Positions 24,135 through 34,572 of a DNA stretch of 64,000 nt are shown in pieces. The position numbers and the translations under genes are program-made. Every line of letters begins with the position of its first letter. Position 1 is the stretch's first letter. The stretch spans positions 101,859,659 through 101,923,658 of the forward strand of contig OU015495.1 in assembly GCA_907164885.2 (NCBI GenBank). Direction: 5' to 3'. Source of the DNA: Dolomedes plantarius (lineage: Eukaryota > Arthropoda > Arachnida > Araneae > Dolomedidae). The notes beneath the pieces are model-generated. The model was not told the origin of the DNA and made no database searches. It saw only the letters and a program-made list of their open reading frames with translations.

Positions 24135-25786
24135 TAAAAATGAAGATTATTATATTTTAATGTTTTTCTTGTAAAGAACAAGTGTTGCAAACAGTAATTA
24201 GAATAAATAAAGATAGTTAAATAACAATTAATTAAGCCGTATTGGCGTACTCACGGGGTCCAAATTCAGCTGTAGAAAGTATACTGGCTAATTCTAGGAA
24301 AAATGAAGTATATTTCTCGAGTTGAGAAATAATGGTCACCAATCTGTATTATATCATCGCTAGTATAATATATAGTATTTGGATTCTAACTTGGAATATT
24401 ATCCAAAAATTCCTCCATTATCAAGCATATGGTAGGCATCATATTTACAATGAAAAGCAAAGTTTCGTTTAAACTTAACAATGAACTATGTGAAATATAT
24501 TTATATTTTGACCAATAACCTCTTGCCTGATGTTGATGAATCTAACTTCATTTTATTTTTAATTTATTCGGTGATACTGTTATCATAGATTTATGGCCCT
24601 GTGGTCTGCAGTTTATTGGACATATAATTAATTCTTTTACATTTTAAAATTTATTTAATGAATATTTGTTATTATTGCGATATTCACACTAGTCTGAAAG
24701 CAAAACGTAATTTTCAAGGGTAGTTAAGAAAGATCTTTCAATTCTCTAGATAATTGATTCGGGAAATAATATAAATAATATCAAATTTAGATCTCATTCA
24801 TACATTTTTTTAATTCGTTTTGCTCAATGTTTAAGAAATAGTGATTGAAAATTGTTTATTATTAATATACTTTTAATCTAAATTCAATATTGTTTATAGT
24901 TCCCTTTCGCATATTTTTAAGCTACACAATATACTAAACAGAGAATATGTAAAATGTTTTTTCGCAAGAAATTATTTACTAGTCTTATATATCTCCTGTT
25001 GCGTGCTCGAAAGCTGTAGGAAAAGAAATTAGAAAAGTAATGCTCTTTTGCATACTCTGAAGGGATGAAAAGTTAATTATCATAATTAGAATGAAATTTG
25101 GGTTCTTCAGACGCAAAAAAAAAATCCTCAATGATAATGTAAATATTTTAGTCTGACCTTAAGTTATGAATACTGAAAAGCATTTTCATTTTAACGAGTC
25201 AGGAGACGGATATTATAGCTTGAGAAGTTTTTTACGCAGAGTAATTTGTATGCTGATGTCCGATTTTTTAAACGCGTTAAAAAAACTGAAAGATGAATTT
25301 TTTTAGCTTCGTATTGACCTTAAAGAACAGTTCATTTCAGTTTCCCTTTAAGAGGGCTTTAGTTTCAAGGGACTTATCAAATTATGCACAGACATCTAAT
25401 TACTTTCTAAAAAATACATCTATTGTCAAAATAATGCACATTGAATTTTAAAATAATGATTAATGAAGGCGGATATCTGTAAGATAATTAAACGCTTGGA
25501 ATCTTGCCTCTTTCGTTCGGGATGTTAAATTTGGTAAATGGTAAAACAAGAAAAATATTTCTGGACACATAAATGTTATATGTCCTGTATTACAAGGATA
25601 TTATTTTATAAATGTTCATGCACGATATAAGGAGATAAGTCGTGTTAGAAATAAAATATAATGTAATACCTTAACTTTTTCACAGTGTAGAAATCTGTGA
25701 TTTGTTAAACTACGGAGAAAATCTATGTTTCATGTTGTGCCTGTAGTGCTAAAATGTCAGTTAAAGATGAGTCATATATACCTACA

Positions 25787-25788
<2 letters not shown>
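24135..25788. other. AT-rich stretch without a gene
   Basis: No coding similarity or repeat boundaries seen. Confidence 0.5.
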
Positions 25789-25858
<70 letters not shown>

Positions 25859-25905
25859 TGTGTATAGCTCAACTCCCCCCCCCCCACACACACACAGATG
25901 GACAT
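25789..25905. repeat. (TA)n(TG)n(CA)n compound microsatellite
   Basis: About 14 TA units, then about 22 TG units, a short C run and a CA run. The two overlapping short open frames on opposite strands (translations of alternating Y/I or T/H) are artefacts of the repeat. Confidence 0.95.
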
Positions 25906-26312
25906 ACACACTACCACCACGTTAATCAATAAATTTATCTTACTATAGGTTAGAATAGAACCTTAATAAATTGATACGTGCATGTGTGGGTCAAGCAAGG
26001 AAACATAGAGAATTGGCCATTATCATACTTTTATTTTACAATATTAAAAATTCCTTTCAAGTAAAATTAATAATAAAATCAAGTTAACATTCATATTATC
26101 AACTAATGCATCAGGAATCCAGAACCAGAGGCAAAACATACAGTCAATGCAAATGTTTCTAAGTTCTTTCGCGAGACACTTAATACTGTTGAAAAATACA
26201 GTGATGAAGGCTTCCGTTGACAGGTACCCATATCAGGTCAGACGCGGCATCATCATGTCAGACTACAGGAACCTCCGCAAGTCTCCGCGACAGCGCAATC
26301 GGCTTTCCAGTG

Positions 26313-26577
26313 CAGGGCCGCCCAGAGACTTTACGGGGCCTGGGGCAATTTTCTGTTGGGGGCCCCAAGAAATCTGATTTATCTAATAATTTTTTTTATT
26401 TTTTGGGGGCCCCTTTTTTCAAGATATTATTTTGAATTTTGAAGTACGGTACAAGTTTCAGAATTTTCTTTCGGAGGAAATTTAATAAATATTTTTTAAA
26501 AAAATTTGGGGGCCCCTATGGCAGTTGGGGGCCTGGGGCAAAGTGCCCCAGTTGCCACCCCCCTCTGGGCGGCCCTG
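26313..26577. mobile_element. hAT-type MITE with 8-bp target duplication
   Basis: A 265-bp element with ends CAGGGCCGCCCAGAG and CTCTGGGCGGCCCTG, exact inverted complements. It is flanked by TTCCAGTG (26305-26312) and CTCCAGTG (26578-26585), an 8-bp duplication with one mismatch. Internal GGGGGCC blocks recur in both orientations (sub-terminal repeats). The CAGGG termini and 8-bp duplication identify the hAT superfamily. No transposase; several overlapping short frames are spurious. Confidence 0.92.
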
Positions 26578-26983
26578 CTCCAGTGTCAGAGCTGTCAGGG
26601 ATCAGCAAGCAAAATTGTCGATCTTATTTGTTTGGGAGGGGCTGGGGTTCGTTTCCCGGGGTCATTTTGGCCCGCCCCTTTCTCTCTCTTTGAACAGTAG
26701 GCTGCCTTTATCTTAACAGTTCCTGCCCCAATTGGCCTTTTATACGATATAGTAATCCCATTAAATAGAAATATTTTGTTTTGTGGCTTATTTTGATTAA
26801 ATACTATTATATTTCTTTTCACAATTGATCCTCATTCCCATGTATGAAATATATATAGAATGATTCAACTGACAATATTTTTTTCATATCACAAATATCG
26901 ACTTATTACAAATTCATCAACGGAAAGTCAAACTGTATGAGTTCAGTTTTGATTCTTTTAAGTAGTTTTAGTGACATGTTATA

Positions 26984-28068
26984 CAGTCAAACCCCGTTAT
27001 AACGAACTTCGAGGGACCAAAGGTTTTGTTCGCTTTATCCGGTGGTTCCGCTTTCTGACTGCTGATGTCCACAGTATACCAAGTGCCTCCCCACCATAAT
27101 TTTCGTTTGCGGCACCACTTTGACAATTATTTGAAAGTTTTATTGTGGGCCATAAAATAACTTGAACTTTACGTTACCATCTATCTTACAACCTTTATAA
27201 TATTTTCATCGCTATCAATGGCCCCACAGACAGTTATTCTTTTACGCCACCCATTTGGCTTATAATCCAATGCCTTTAGTACTGTTGAAGTCTTTCTTTT
27301 TTTTGCCTCTGGAGTGGTTATGATAATTTTTATTATTGACAGTCTCTTGACCACACACCGAGGTGAATTATAACATCCAGCGATTCTACACTTAACGCCA
27401 TGTAAGTACTTCTTTAGACGTTTTTCCTTTTGCCTCTTATAAACGCGTATCAACTTAAACATTCAACTACTTACCGTCTGGCGATGGCTAAATGAGTAGG
27501 TCACTGGCACTCGGTACTCCAGTCTGTCCGTTTGAATTCTACTGCTGGCATGAATTCCGTTTTTAATCGGCTCTGAATCGAAAGTCCCGATCTCATTATT
27601 CCTCGCTATACAAAAGATGACCGTCAAGTTATCAAATGACCAACCAGTTGTTATAGCTTCGACGTGAATGACAGCGGATCTAGGGCGATAGGAGAGGTAC
27701 TCGACGACAGTCTCTGCAAGTTTCTACTGTAAGTACAGTCGGACCCCGTTATAGCGAACCCGGTATATAGCGAACTCACCGATATAACGAACGAAAATGT
27801 TGGTCCCGCCGTTTTCCTATTGTACGTAATTTAATTAGTATTGTGTCATTCTAATGTAATCGATTTTAGTCGATTTAATTTATTAATTATCATTCTTAAT
27901 AGATTTTATCATTTTTTAATACATCATTATTGAATACACCTTGCAACTAATGAGTTATACAATTTGTGAACTCTAGCATTTTTCTTAACGGTTCGGATAT
28001 AGCGAACCACCGGGTAAAGCGAACCAAACCTTTGGTCCCTCGAAGTTCGTTATAACTGCGTTTGACTG
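26984..28068. mobile_element. pogo/mariner-like element or end pair, 1085 bp
   Basis: Outward ends CAGTCAAACCCCGTTATAAC (26984) and GTTATAACTGCGTTTGACTG (to 28068) are flanked by TA on both sides. A third end of the same family, CAGTCGGACCCCGTTATAGC, starts at 27736 after TA and faces right, so 27736-28068 (333 bp) may be the original MITE and the left outer end its copied partner. A 93-codon minus frame (27181-27462) in the centre is lysine- and arginine-rich, but I cannot assign it. Confidence 0.75.
27481..27605 (+). mobile_element. Possible tRNA-derived SINE fragment
   Basis: GATGGCTAAATGAGTAGG resembles an A box and CCGTTTGAATTCTAC a B box at tRNA-like spacing, followed by a non-tRNA tail. 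It lies inside the centre of the inverted duplication. No second copy is visible in the window, so the family call is weak. Confidence 0.4.
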
Positions 28069-28418
28069 TATAACATGTCACTAAAAATACTTAAAAGAAG
28101 CAAAACTGAACTCATACAGTTTGACTTTCCGTTGATGAATTTGTAATAAGTCGATTTTTGTAATATGAAAAAAATATTGTCTGTTGAATCATTCTATATA
28201 TATTTCATACCTGAGAATGAGGATCAATTGCGAAAAGAAATATAATAGTATTTAATCAAAATAAGCCACAAAACCAAATATTTCTATTTAATGGGATTAC
28301 TATACCTTCGCTCTGGATATTCATCCACAGTAATTTTTTTTGTACTCTATTTTTCAGTAATAAATCAGGAATTTGCATGATATATTTCACATCATATCAG
28401 GAAGTTGTGAATGATATA

Positions 28419-28591
28419 CAGTAGAATCTCGATCTATCGTTTTTCAAGGGACCGATTGAAATGAACGATAAATGCGGGAAAACGATAGATGCGGAAACAT
28501 AACAAAGCAATATGATCGTTGGGACTGGATAAAATGAACGACACATACGGAAAAACGATGGATCCGAAAACGATCGATCGAGATTCCACTG
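28419..28591. mobile_element. Small mariner-type MITE, 173 bp
   Basis: Ends CAGTAGAATCTCGATCTATC and CGATCGATCGAGATTCCACT plus G are imperfect inverted repeats of about 25 bp, flanked by TA on both sides. Internal repeats AACGATANATGCGG recur. Non-coding. Fits the Tc1/mariner superfamily by its TA target and CAGT start. Confidence 0.85.
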
Positions 28592-28593
28592 TA

Positions 28594-30633
28594 TTTCACA
28601 TCGTATGTTTAACGTTGAAAAATTCCCACACTTGAGGTGTCTGATTTTTAGGTTCGATGAGCAAATAATTAATGTTTACTTACGGGCCGACGTTTCCCTT
28701 GCTCTAAAATTAAATTTCAAGTCAAGAAAGAACACAATGCTTCTTCGACTCATTATAAAACTCTGTCGCCCTTAATTACAGTTATTGTGGAACGTCTCCT
28801 TCCCTTTTCACCGCGAGACAGGTCGGTCATTTTTCCCGAAAAAGGAACATTTGAAAAGGATCGTGAACACAATAAATAGTTAATGAGTTAATTATCATAA
28901 ATTTATCAACACCAGGACGCCTCGAAAGAAAAGAAAGCAAAATATGCAAATTGTGGTAAAATGACAGTATTAAACCTGCCCTTTTGCAGGTTCATTACTG
29001 ACGGCGGAGATCATTAAAAGGGGGAGCGCTTTTCAACAGGTCATATCAAACTAGGCTGGCGGAAAGGGGAGCCTGCGTTCGGGGGAAAAATGGTGCATGT
29101 CCGAGTTAAGAAGTTGAATTGGAAGAAGAAAAAATTAAAATACAGTTTTAATTATGTATGAATAATATTTTAAATAATTCCACAGATGTGTTTCTCCTTT
29201 TAAACTTTGGTTGCAGCTGGTTCGGTATATTTCCGGTTTAATTATGGCTGAATGTTTAAATATTTTAAAATCAGCCCCGTGGGATACCTAGTTTTACCTG
29301 GTTTTACCTAGGTAAGAAAATGCTATTTAGGGTTTTTCAAGGGATCGATTAAATCGCCTGACTTTGGTATTTAACTTATACTTATACTAATTATTGTCTA
29401 GAAAAGTCTCTAATAAATCCAAAACCAACCGAGTGTGATTTATGTTTTAATACTATATTGGATAGATCGTCAGCTCTTATTTTTTTAATATACTTTTCAG
29501 TTATATGTGGGGGTGGTATATTTATTTTTTGTCGTTGAATGTATGAGGTTTACTGTAGCAGTTTCTCCATTTTTTTTAAAACAGAACTTCATTGTGTTGT
29601 ATTTGCATATGCAGAGTCATTATCGTGATTCGGTTGAGGAAATAACATAAATTGGACTGACACAAATTGATTTTTCATATCATTAAATGCATAACAACAA
29701 TATTGTTTAAAATTAGTAAAATGTATCAACAACTAAAATCAGTTGACCCAGAACTTTTTACAATAAGTACGCATTTTAAATCACTTTAAAATGTCCCTTT
29801 GGCCAACTAATTAAAATTATTACTACAACTGACATACCACAAAACAAATTATTTTCATGCTTTGATAGCTGATTTACATATAATAAAATGCTATTTTGCA
29901 ATTCAGTCCTAATTGTTTAATAATTTTTTTAAATTTTAATTTCCGAAACAATATAATCAATGAAAAGGAAAAAAACAATTTTAAATAAACACTAAAGTGT
30001 CATTGATTTAATTCATTATTTTTATCTTCCAATGATAAACGTTGTCAAGGCATATCCATATTAATTGTCGCTTTATTCTCTTCATGTATTATATGCCACC
30101 AAAGCATTGCCATATTACTTCAATTACTGGAAATTTTACTGAATTTTTTAAAGGCAGAATTGAAAATATTTGAAAGTGATTACATTAACACAATACTGCC
30201 AATAAATCATTTAAAATAAGGATATTAAGTTTTAGCTAGAAGAGTTAAACGTAGTATAAAATTTTTATCCAATCATGGTATCATTAAAAGTTTTGGGACT
30301 ATATCAGTTTTAATCGTTTTAACATTCAGTTTTTCTTAATCAACATCGGTAATATTTTTAAGAGTCCATTTCTTTAGTTACATTGATGAATTCAAATTGC
30401 ATCTTTAATTTCAAATATGTGCCCTTTTTTGTTCAAGGGCTTTAGATTTGTTAACGCATCTTTCTCTTCGATGAGAATTTTGTGTATTGGATTCTTTATT
30501 TAAACCAAATTGCAAAGAAAGCAATTTTTCTATTTTGTTCCTGCATTCAATTTTTCCTGTCGCTCAGAAAACAATAAGCATCATATATTATTGCATCTGA
30601 AACCACGCAACACAATTTTCCTTAATTATATAT
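28594..30633. other. No gene recognised; CpG-richer segment 28720-29110
   Basis: The 28720-29110 segment is less AT-rich, with blocks such as GGTTCATTACTGACGGCGGA and GGGGGAGCGCTTTTCAACAG and no open frame or repeat ends. It could be a conserved non-coding or regulatory element. The remainder is AT-rich and featureless. Confidence 0.4.
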
Positions 30634-31228
30634 TTAACCCTTCAGCGGGCGCACCCGTGTACAAAGTGCAACATTTTCGCAATTTTGAATGGTTCGCTTT
30701 TACATGTAAGATTTGAATGTTCGAAGCAGTTTCTATTTATAGCTACACCCTTTATAATGCAGGTCTGATTTTCTGACCCTTGTATTACTTTCCATTCATT
30801 GTTAGTCGTGATTTGACCGTGGTAAACCAGCGATTATACTGGATTACAATACGACAAAAGCAGGAGTTGATGTAGTCGATCAAATGTGCAGCTATTACAG
30901 GGTAACCCGCATATCACGAATATGACAATCTCATTGTTTTTGAGGTTTTTGGACATAATAGGAATCAATTCGCAAGTTGTTCTTAGATCCAATAAACCAG
31001 ACAGTTTTGAAAAAAAGGCGATTCTATCTGCATTCTTTGGCCTTTAATCATAAATATATCTCAATATTATCAACATTTTACATCTTGTCATAAACCACAA
31101 AATTATTATTTTTAATTTGAAAAAAAGTTTATTACTAAAGGAATAATCAAGGTTGAAAGAGACGTTGCACTTTGTGTCACGCGCGCCTGCTGGTGTTCTA
31201 AAAATTGGCGCGACCGCTGAAGGGTTAC
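30634..31228 (+). mobile_element. piggyBac fossil, copy 3
   Basis: Left end TTAA plus CCCTTCAGCGGGCGCACC; right end CGCGACCGCTGAAGGG followed by TTAC, so the right target site has one mutation. The interior aligns throughout with the copy at 22188-22778. Confidence 0.88.
30851..31048 (+). pseudogene. piggyBac transposase fragment in copy 3
   Basis: The frame TTKAGVDVVDQMCSYYRVTR, then ISRI and a stop, keeps both aspartates of the GVDxxDQM motif and is the least changed of the three copies at that motif. The following helix region has a stop and frameshift before INSQVVLRSNK. Not functional. Confidence 0.75.
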
Positions 31229-32104
31229 GTATATTTATAGATATATTTTTATATTGCTTTACTGTATTTATAGTTACATATTTATATATAGTTTTACTAT
31301 ATTGATATCTATATTTTTAACTTTATATATCGTTATACCTTAGTTTACATTTCAGAGAATTACAGTCCCGCAAAAAAAAATTTAATATTTTTAAAAATTC
31401 TGAGAGTTCTTTTGAGAATTTATAGACATTTCAGCGGAATAGTTATACAAGTTAAATGTATTAAAAGTCATTGAGAAAGAAAAATGTTGATATATGGTAC
31501 GTTCTGCATAAAGACGTTTATTTGAAACTGAAGTCATTTCTCAAATGTTCAGATAAAGGATTGAGAATGTATATTAAGAAAAAATGAAACTTTCTAAGTC
31601 TATCTGTAGGGATTTCAGATTTCTTACTCTAGAACATTACGAATAAAAAAATATTTCTGTTTAACTGATAAGATTTATGTAGTCATTTCATAGAAATGTA
31701 GCTTAAAACAGTAAAGACGGTGATTTGCAATAACCAGTACAAATCTAGTGAAATTATTGTAGTGACTATTGGGATATATTTTAAACTATCAACAATATAT
31801 ACTTATTTATCTGGTTAGGAAAACTCGTCCTGATCTGTAATGCTTCTCATGGGTCAATCACAGAAATTTCAAAATTTTTCTTGCATATATTTCTATAAAA
31901 CGAATTAAGGCAGAGAAAAAAATATGCTAAATGTACGATGTAATTATAATTATAGTGAAAGAATAATAAACGTTACATTATTAATTTACAATTTAGTATT
32001 TCTATTACAGCATTTCATTAATATAGCTCATCTGGGTGGGGTCTAGGTTGCATGGCATATAAGTTAACCAGGCTGGGCCATCATTCGAATATCAACCCAA
32101 GCAG
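31229..32104. other. AT-rich stretch without a gene
   Basis: No recognised structure apart from TA-rich tracts. 32025-32100 has some tRNA-like character but no convincing boxes. Confidence 0.4.
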
Positions 32105-32156
32105 ATGTCTAGTATGAATCGGAAGGTAGTACTTTAGTACTACCTTCCTAGACATT
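32105..32156. repeat. Perfect hairpin with outer paired stem
   Basis: GGAAGGTAGTAC (32121-32132), loop TTTA, GTACTACCTTCC (32137-32148) pair perfectly. Outside them, ATGTCTAG and CTAGACAT also pair, with an 8-nt bulge on the left only. The stem is strong but short; a MITE relic or cruciform is more likely than a pre-miRNA. Confidence 0.7.
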
Positions 32157-32884
32157 TCAAACCTAATACATTATTTAACCTAATATTTATTAATCGCCCC
32201 ATATTCGTTTTAAACTCAGAAATTGTATTTAGCCAGGCGAAGGTGAACTTCTTGTTACATTCATTATGATATATCTTATTAACGGTCTAATAAAAGTTAT
32301 GTAAGAGGGACTGAGTGTATCTATTTCTTTTTTCCACAGTAATGAAGAAAATTTCAACCGTCTCGTGATTTATGAAGAACCCTGTTCGTTGTCTACATCT
32401 CAAGCCTTGTACACGCCGAGATGTTAAGTAAAATATTTACATTTTCTGCTCGTTAGAACCGTTATCAGTCTATCGCGCGTGCGCACCGTAGACCCATGAC
32501 GAGGGGTGATGTCGCTGACCTTTGGTACTGGTCAGTGTGTGCGCATCCGAGTGCCACGGTTGAGAAAGTTTGCTGTCGGTCGGAAATGGTTGCGAACTTT
32601 AGATCCGGTCTTTAAACATCGCGTTTTTGAAAAGTGAACACAGGGTTTCAAAACCAACCAACCATCTACGATAATTTTTATTTCAGTAAAAATAGAATCT
32701 GTCGATCTCATCTGCTCTAACGAAAACGGTATTTTTAAATTTGTTTAGTACTGAAAACCTTTGCGGCAAGAGGAAGCTTCTCATCGGTATTCTTGCTCAT
32801 TTAAACAATGAAATACATCTTAAGCATATTTATCATATTTTGGTCTAAAGTGCATTGAAATACTAGTTCTAATATTGTAAAACC
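32157..32884. other. No gene recognised; promoter-like CpG-rich part listed separately
   Basis: Contains the CpG-rich block 32450-32640. Otherwise AT-rich with no repeat ends seen. Confidence 0.4.
32450..32640. promoter_or_regulatory. Candidate promoter-like CpG-rich block
   Basis: A 190-bp island of high CpG density in AT-rich DNA. It contains CGCGCGTGCGCAC, which matches the NRF-1 consensus (YGCGCAYGCGCR with the known G/A variation), and a second GTGTGCGCATCC. NRF-1-type sites are common in housekeeping promoters of animals. No TATA, no adjoining coding exon and no terminal repeats are visible, so a first exon, a CpG island or an unrecognised repeat all remain possible. Confidence 0.3.
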
Positions 32885-33045
32885 TACCGCGCACATGGTA
32901 TAGTCGTTAGCGTCTTGTGCTTCCACGCAATAGGGTTGATTTCAAATCCCGAATAAGACTTGGACGTTCCCGTCCTGTCCCCTCATAGGGAGCAAAGTTG
33001 GCTCACCTAAATGGTGCTTCTATAATAAAGTAGTCAACAATGTCT
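32885..33045 (+). mobile_element. tRNA-derived SINE, family B, plus orientation
   Basis: A-box-like TGGTATAGTCGTTAGCG and B-box-like GATTTCAAATCC, then AATAAGACTTGGACG, GTCCCCTCATAGGGAG, GGCTCACCTAAATGGTGC and TAATAAAGTAG. The same sequence order is present in reverse at 11563-11706. A short AT-rich tail follows. Confidence 0.75.
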
Positions 33046-33188
33046 GCGGTATACTGTACGAATGCCTCATGACATGTGCCTCGGCATTAAGAAAAAAAAT
33101 ATTGTAAAACCTCGGATAGCATCTTTCACAAAACAAGCTTCTCCTACCTTTTACCTGTACTATGCTACTACGGCTCGGATCTATCTTC

Positions 33189-33277
33189 TGTAAGAACTTT
33201 GCCATAAATAAAAGGCTGCCAGCCTTTTTGAATTTAATGCCTTAATTGCATTTCTTGACTAAATAGTCTTTACAGAC

Positions 33278-33346
<69 letters not shown>

Positions 33347-33814
33347 TTAAATTCGTGGGTTCACGGCATCGATGTGGAAGGTCAGACTTGAGTTACCACT
33401 ACGTTCGTTCATGTCTATCTAGGCCCGGCAGTATCTCCTTGCCTTCGGCTCCAGCGTTACTCTGATTATCTTAATCTCTGAATCATTGACTTCACTTAAC
33501 TCGCATTCGGCGACTTTATATGCCTCCGACGAAGAACGGCGGCGTTTCCAGAACATTCTCGAAAGGTCTGGAAAACGCCGCCTCCCTTTATTAAGTTACG
33601 TTCCCAGACGACAAGGCACCTCCGGTCGCCAACTTCCCTTTTGTAGGGGATGAACTGTTATTTGAGCTGTCGGTAGCACTTCCGGCCATTATGTCGCCAG
33701 GAGACTGTCTGTCTGCATCCGCCCAAATCAATTATGTGCACAAACCGCGCGTTGATTGGTCTTCCCGGAATTTAGCCGCGCAAAAAAATTCGCTATTGCA
33801 CGGGAGTCGTTACA
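33189..33814 (-). mobile_element. Solo LTR (family 1), reversed, with internal TA expansion
   Basis: On the minus strand it starts TGTAACGACTCCCGTGC (33814 down) and ends CTTACA at 33189, giving 626 bp. It aligns with the LTR at 13077-13628 through GGCGACATAA, TATATAAAG, the TCTCTGAATCATTGA-type block, AATAAA and GGCTGGCAGCC. Flanks CTTC and CTGC are a 4-bp duplication with one mismatch. A TA microsatellite at 33281-33342 sits where the other copy has only TTTTATATATATTG, which accounts for most of the length difference. No internal domain, so it is a solo LTR. Confidence 0.88.
33281..33342. repeat. (TA)n microsatellite inside the LTR
   Basis: About 30 TA units with one TG interruption, expanded relative to the sister LTR near 13530-13545. 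Confidence 0.9.
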
Positions 33815-34383
33815 CTGCCTTTATTATCGATATCGACTGTTGCAGCTCTAGAAAGAACAGAACGAGGAGAGAAAATATGTACAATTTAAAATGGCAGCAA
33901 CAGAAAAACGAAGTATGCTTAAAAAAAAAAGTTCAAACCCATCCCATTCTATGATATTTTATAAGATAATCTATCCATAATCTTATGACCTTTAATGTGC
34001 GTATAATTATTCAAGTTTTTATAAAGCTGAGATTTATACCCTCTTCCAAAAAGGAAGTACTAACCGGTAATTTACCATGACTTTATAAATGATTTCCTGA
34101 AAAGTACAAACCAGGAAATCAATCATACAAACAGCTTTAAAATTTTATTATATAAATAAAGGAAAAATTTTATCCGCTTACAAGGAAGAAGCACTAACCA
34201 GTAATTTACTTGGATTTTACAAAGGATTTCCTGCTGAAAAGAACTTACCAGGAAATCAATCAAAATAACAGTTTTAAAAATCTTAGTACACAAAAGAAGG
34301 ACAACTATGAATTAATCGTGACAGTTTTTACTGTACCCATAAAAAAGTGAATCTCTCGTTGAGAAATTATATGTAAATGTTAG
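33815..34383. other. Stretch with a weak internal duplication, no gene
   Basis: The segments near 34050-34135 and 34185-34270 (AGGAAGNACTAACCNGTAAT, CAGGAAATCAATCA) are diverged tandem copies of about 135 bp. No coding sequence. Confidence 0.5.
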
Positions 34384-34572
34384 CGCCGGACGATGCCCAA
34401 ATGGCGAGGGCTTTGGCATTCGGTTGCAGAATCTGCGAATACCGAGTCCTATTATTGGATATTTGTAGCCGTTGGGTATCGGCTTTCAACAACAGGGTCT
34501 GGTCTAATTAGTCCTCGTTTAACAAAAAATGACCTTAACGCTCCCGACCAACTATGTAAAACCAACTATGTA
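34384..34572 (+). mobile_element. tRNA-derived SINE, family C
   Basis: CGGACGATGCCCAAATGGCG, a CCGAGTCC B-box-like relic, then GGGTATCGGCTTTCAACA and GGTCTGGTCTAATTAGTCCT. The same order is seen at 56945-57280 (GGACGATGGCCGAAGACT, GGGTCGAAGTCCC, CCGGTCTAATTAGCCCT). This copy is 3' truncated. Confidence 0.65.

Larger units (their letters stand above)
26747..28304. repeat. Large inverted duplication (about 305-bp arms) enclosing pogo-like ends
   Basis: Left arm 26747-27053 and right arm 28001-28304 are reverse complements at roughly 96% identity by eye. Each arm has about 235 bp of flanking sequence (for example TAATCCCATTAAATAG and CATCAACGGAAAGTCAAAC) plus a transposon end, CAGTCAAACCCCGTTATAAC. 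The centre (27054-28000) is not inverted. Because the flank outside the transposon end is duplicated too, this is an inverted duplication of end plus neighbouring DNA and not a simple long-TIR element. Confidence 0.88.

Noticed and set aside
25723..25929. Overlapping frames on both strands with poly-(Thr-His) or (Val-Cys)
   Set aside because: Compound TA/TG/CA microsatellite, not coding.
26147..26716. Five overlapping plus-strand frames of 63-84 codons
   Set aside because: They fall in or next to the hAT MITE, overlap each other in different frames and match no family.
27181..27462. Transposase N-terminus in the centre of the inverted duplication
   Set aside because: The 93-codon basic frame has no recognisable helix-turn-helix or CENPB pattern.
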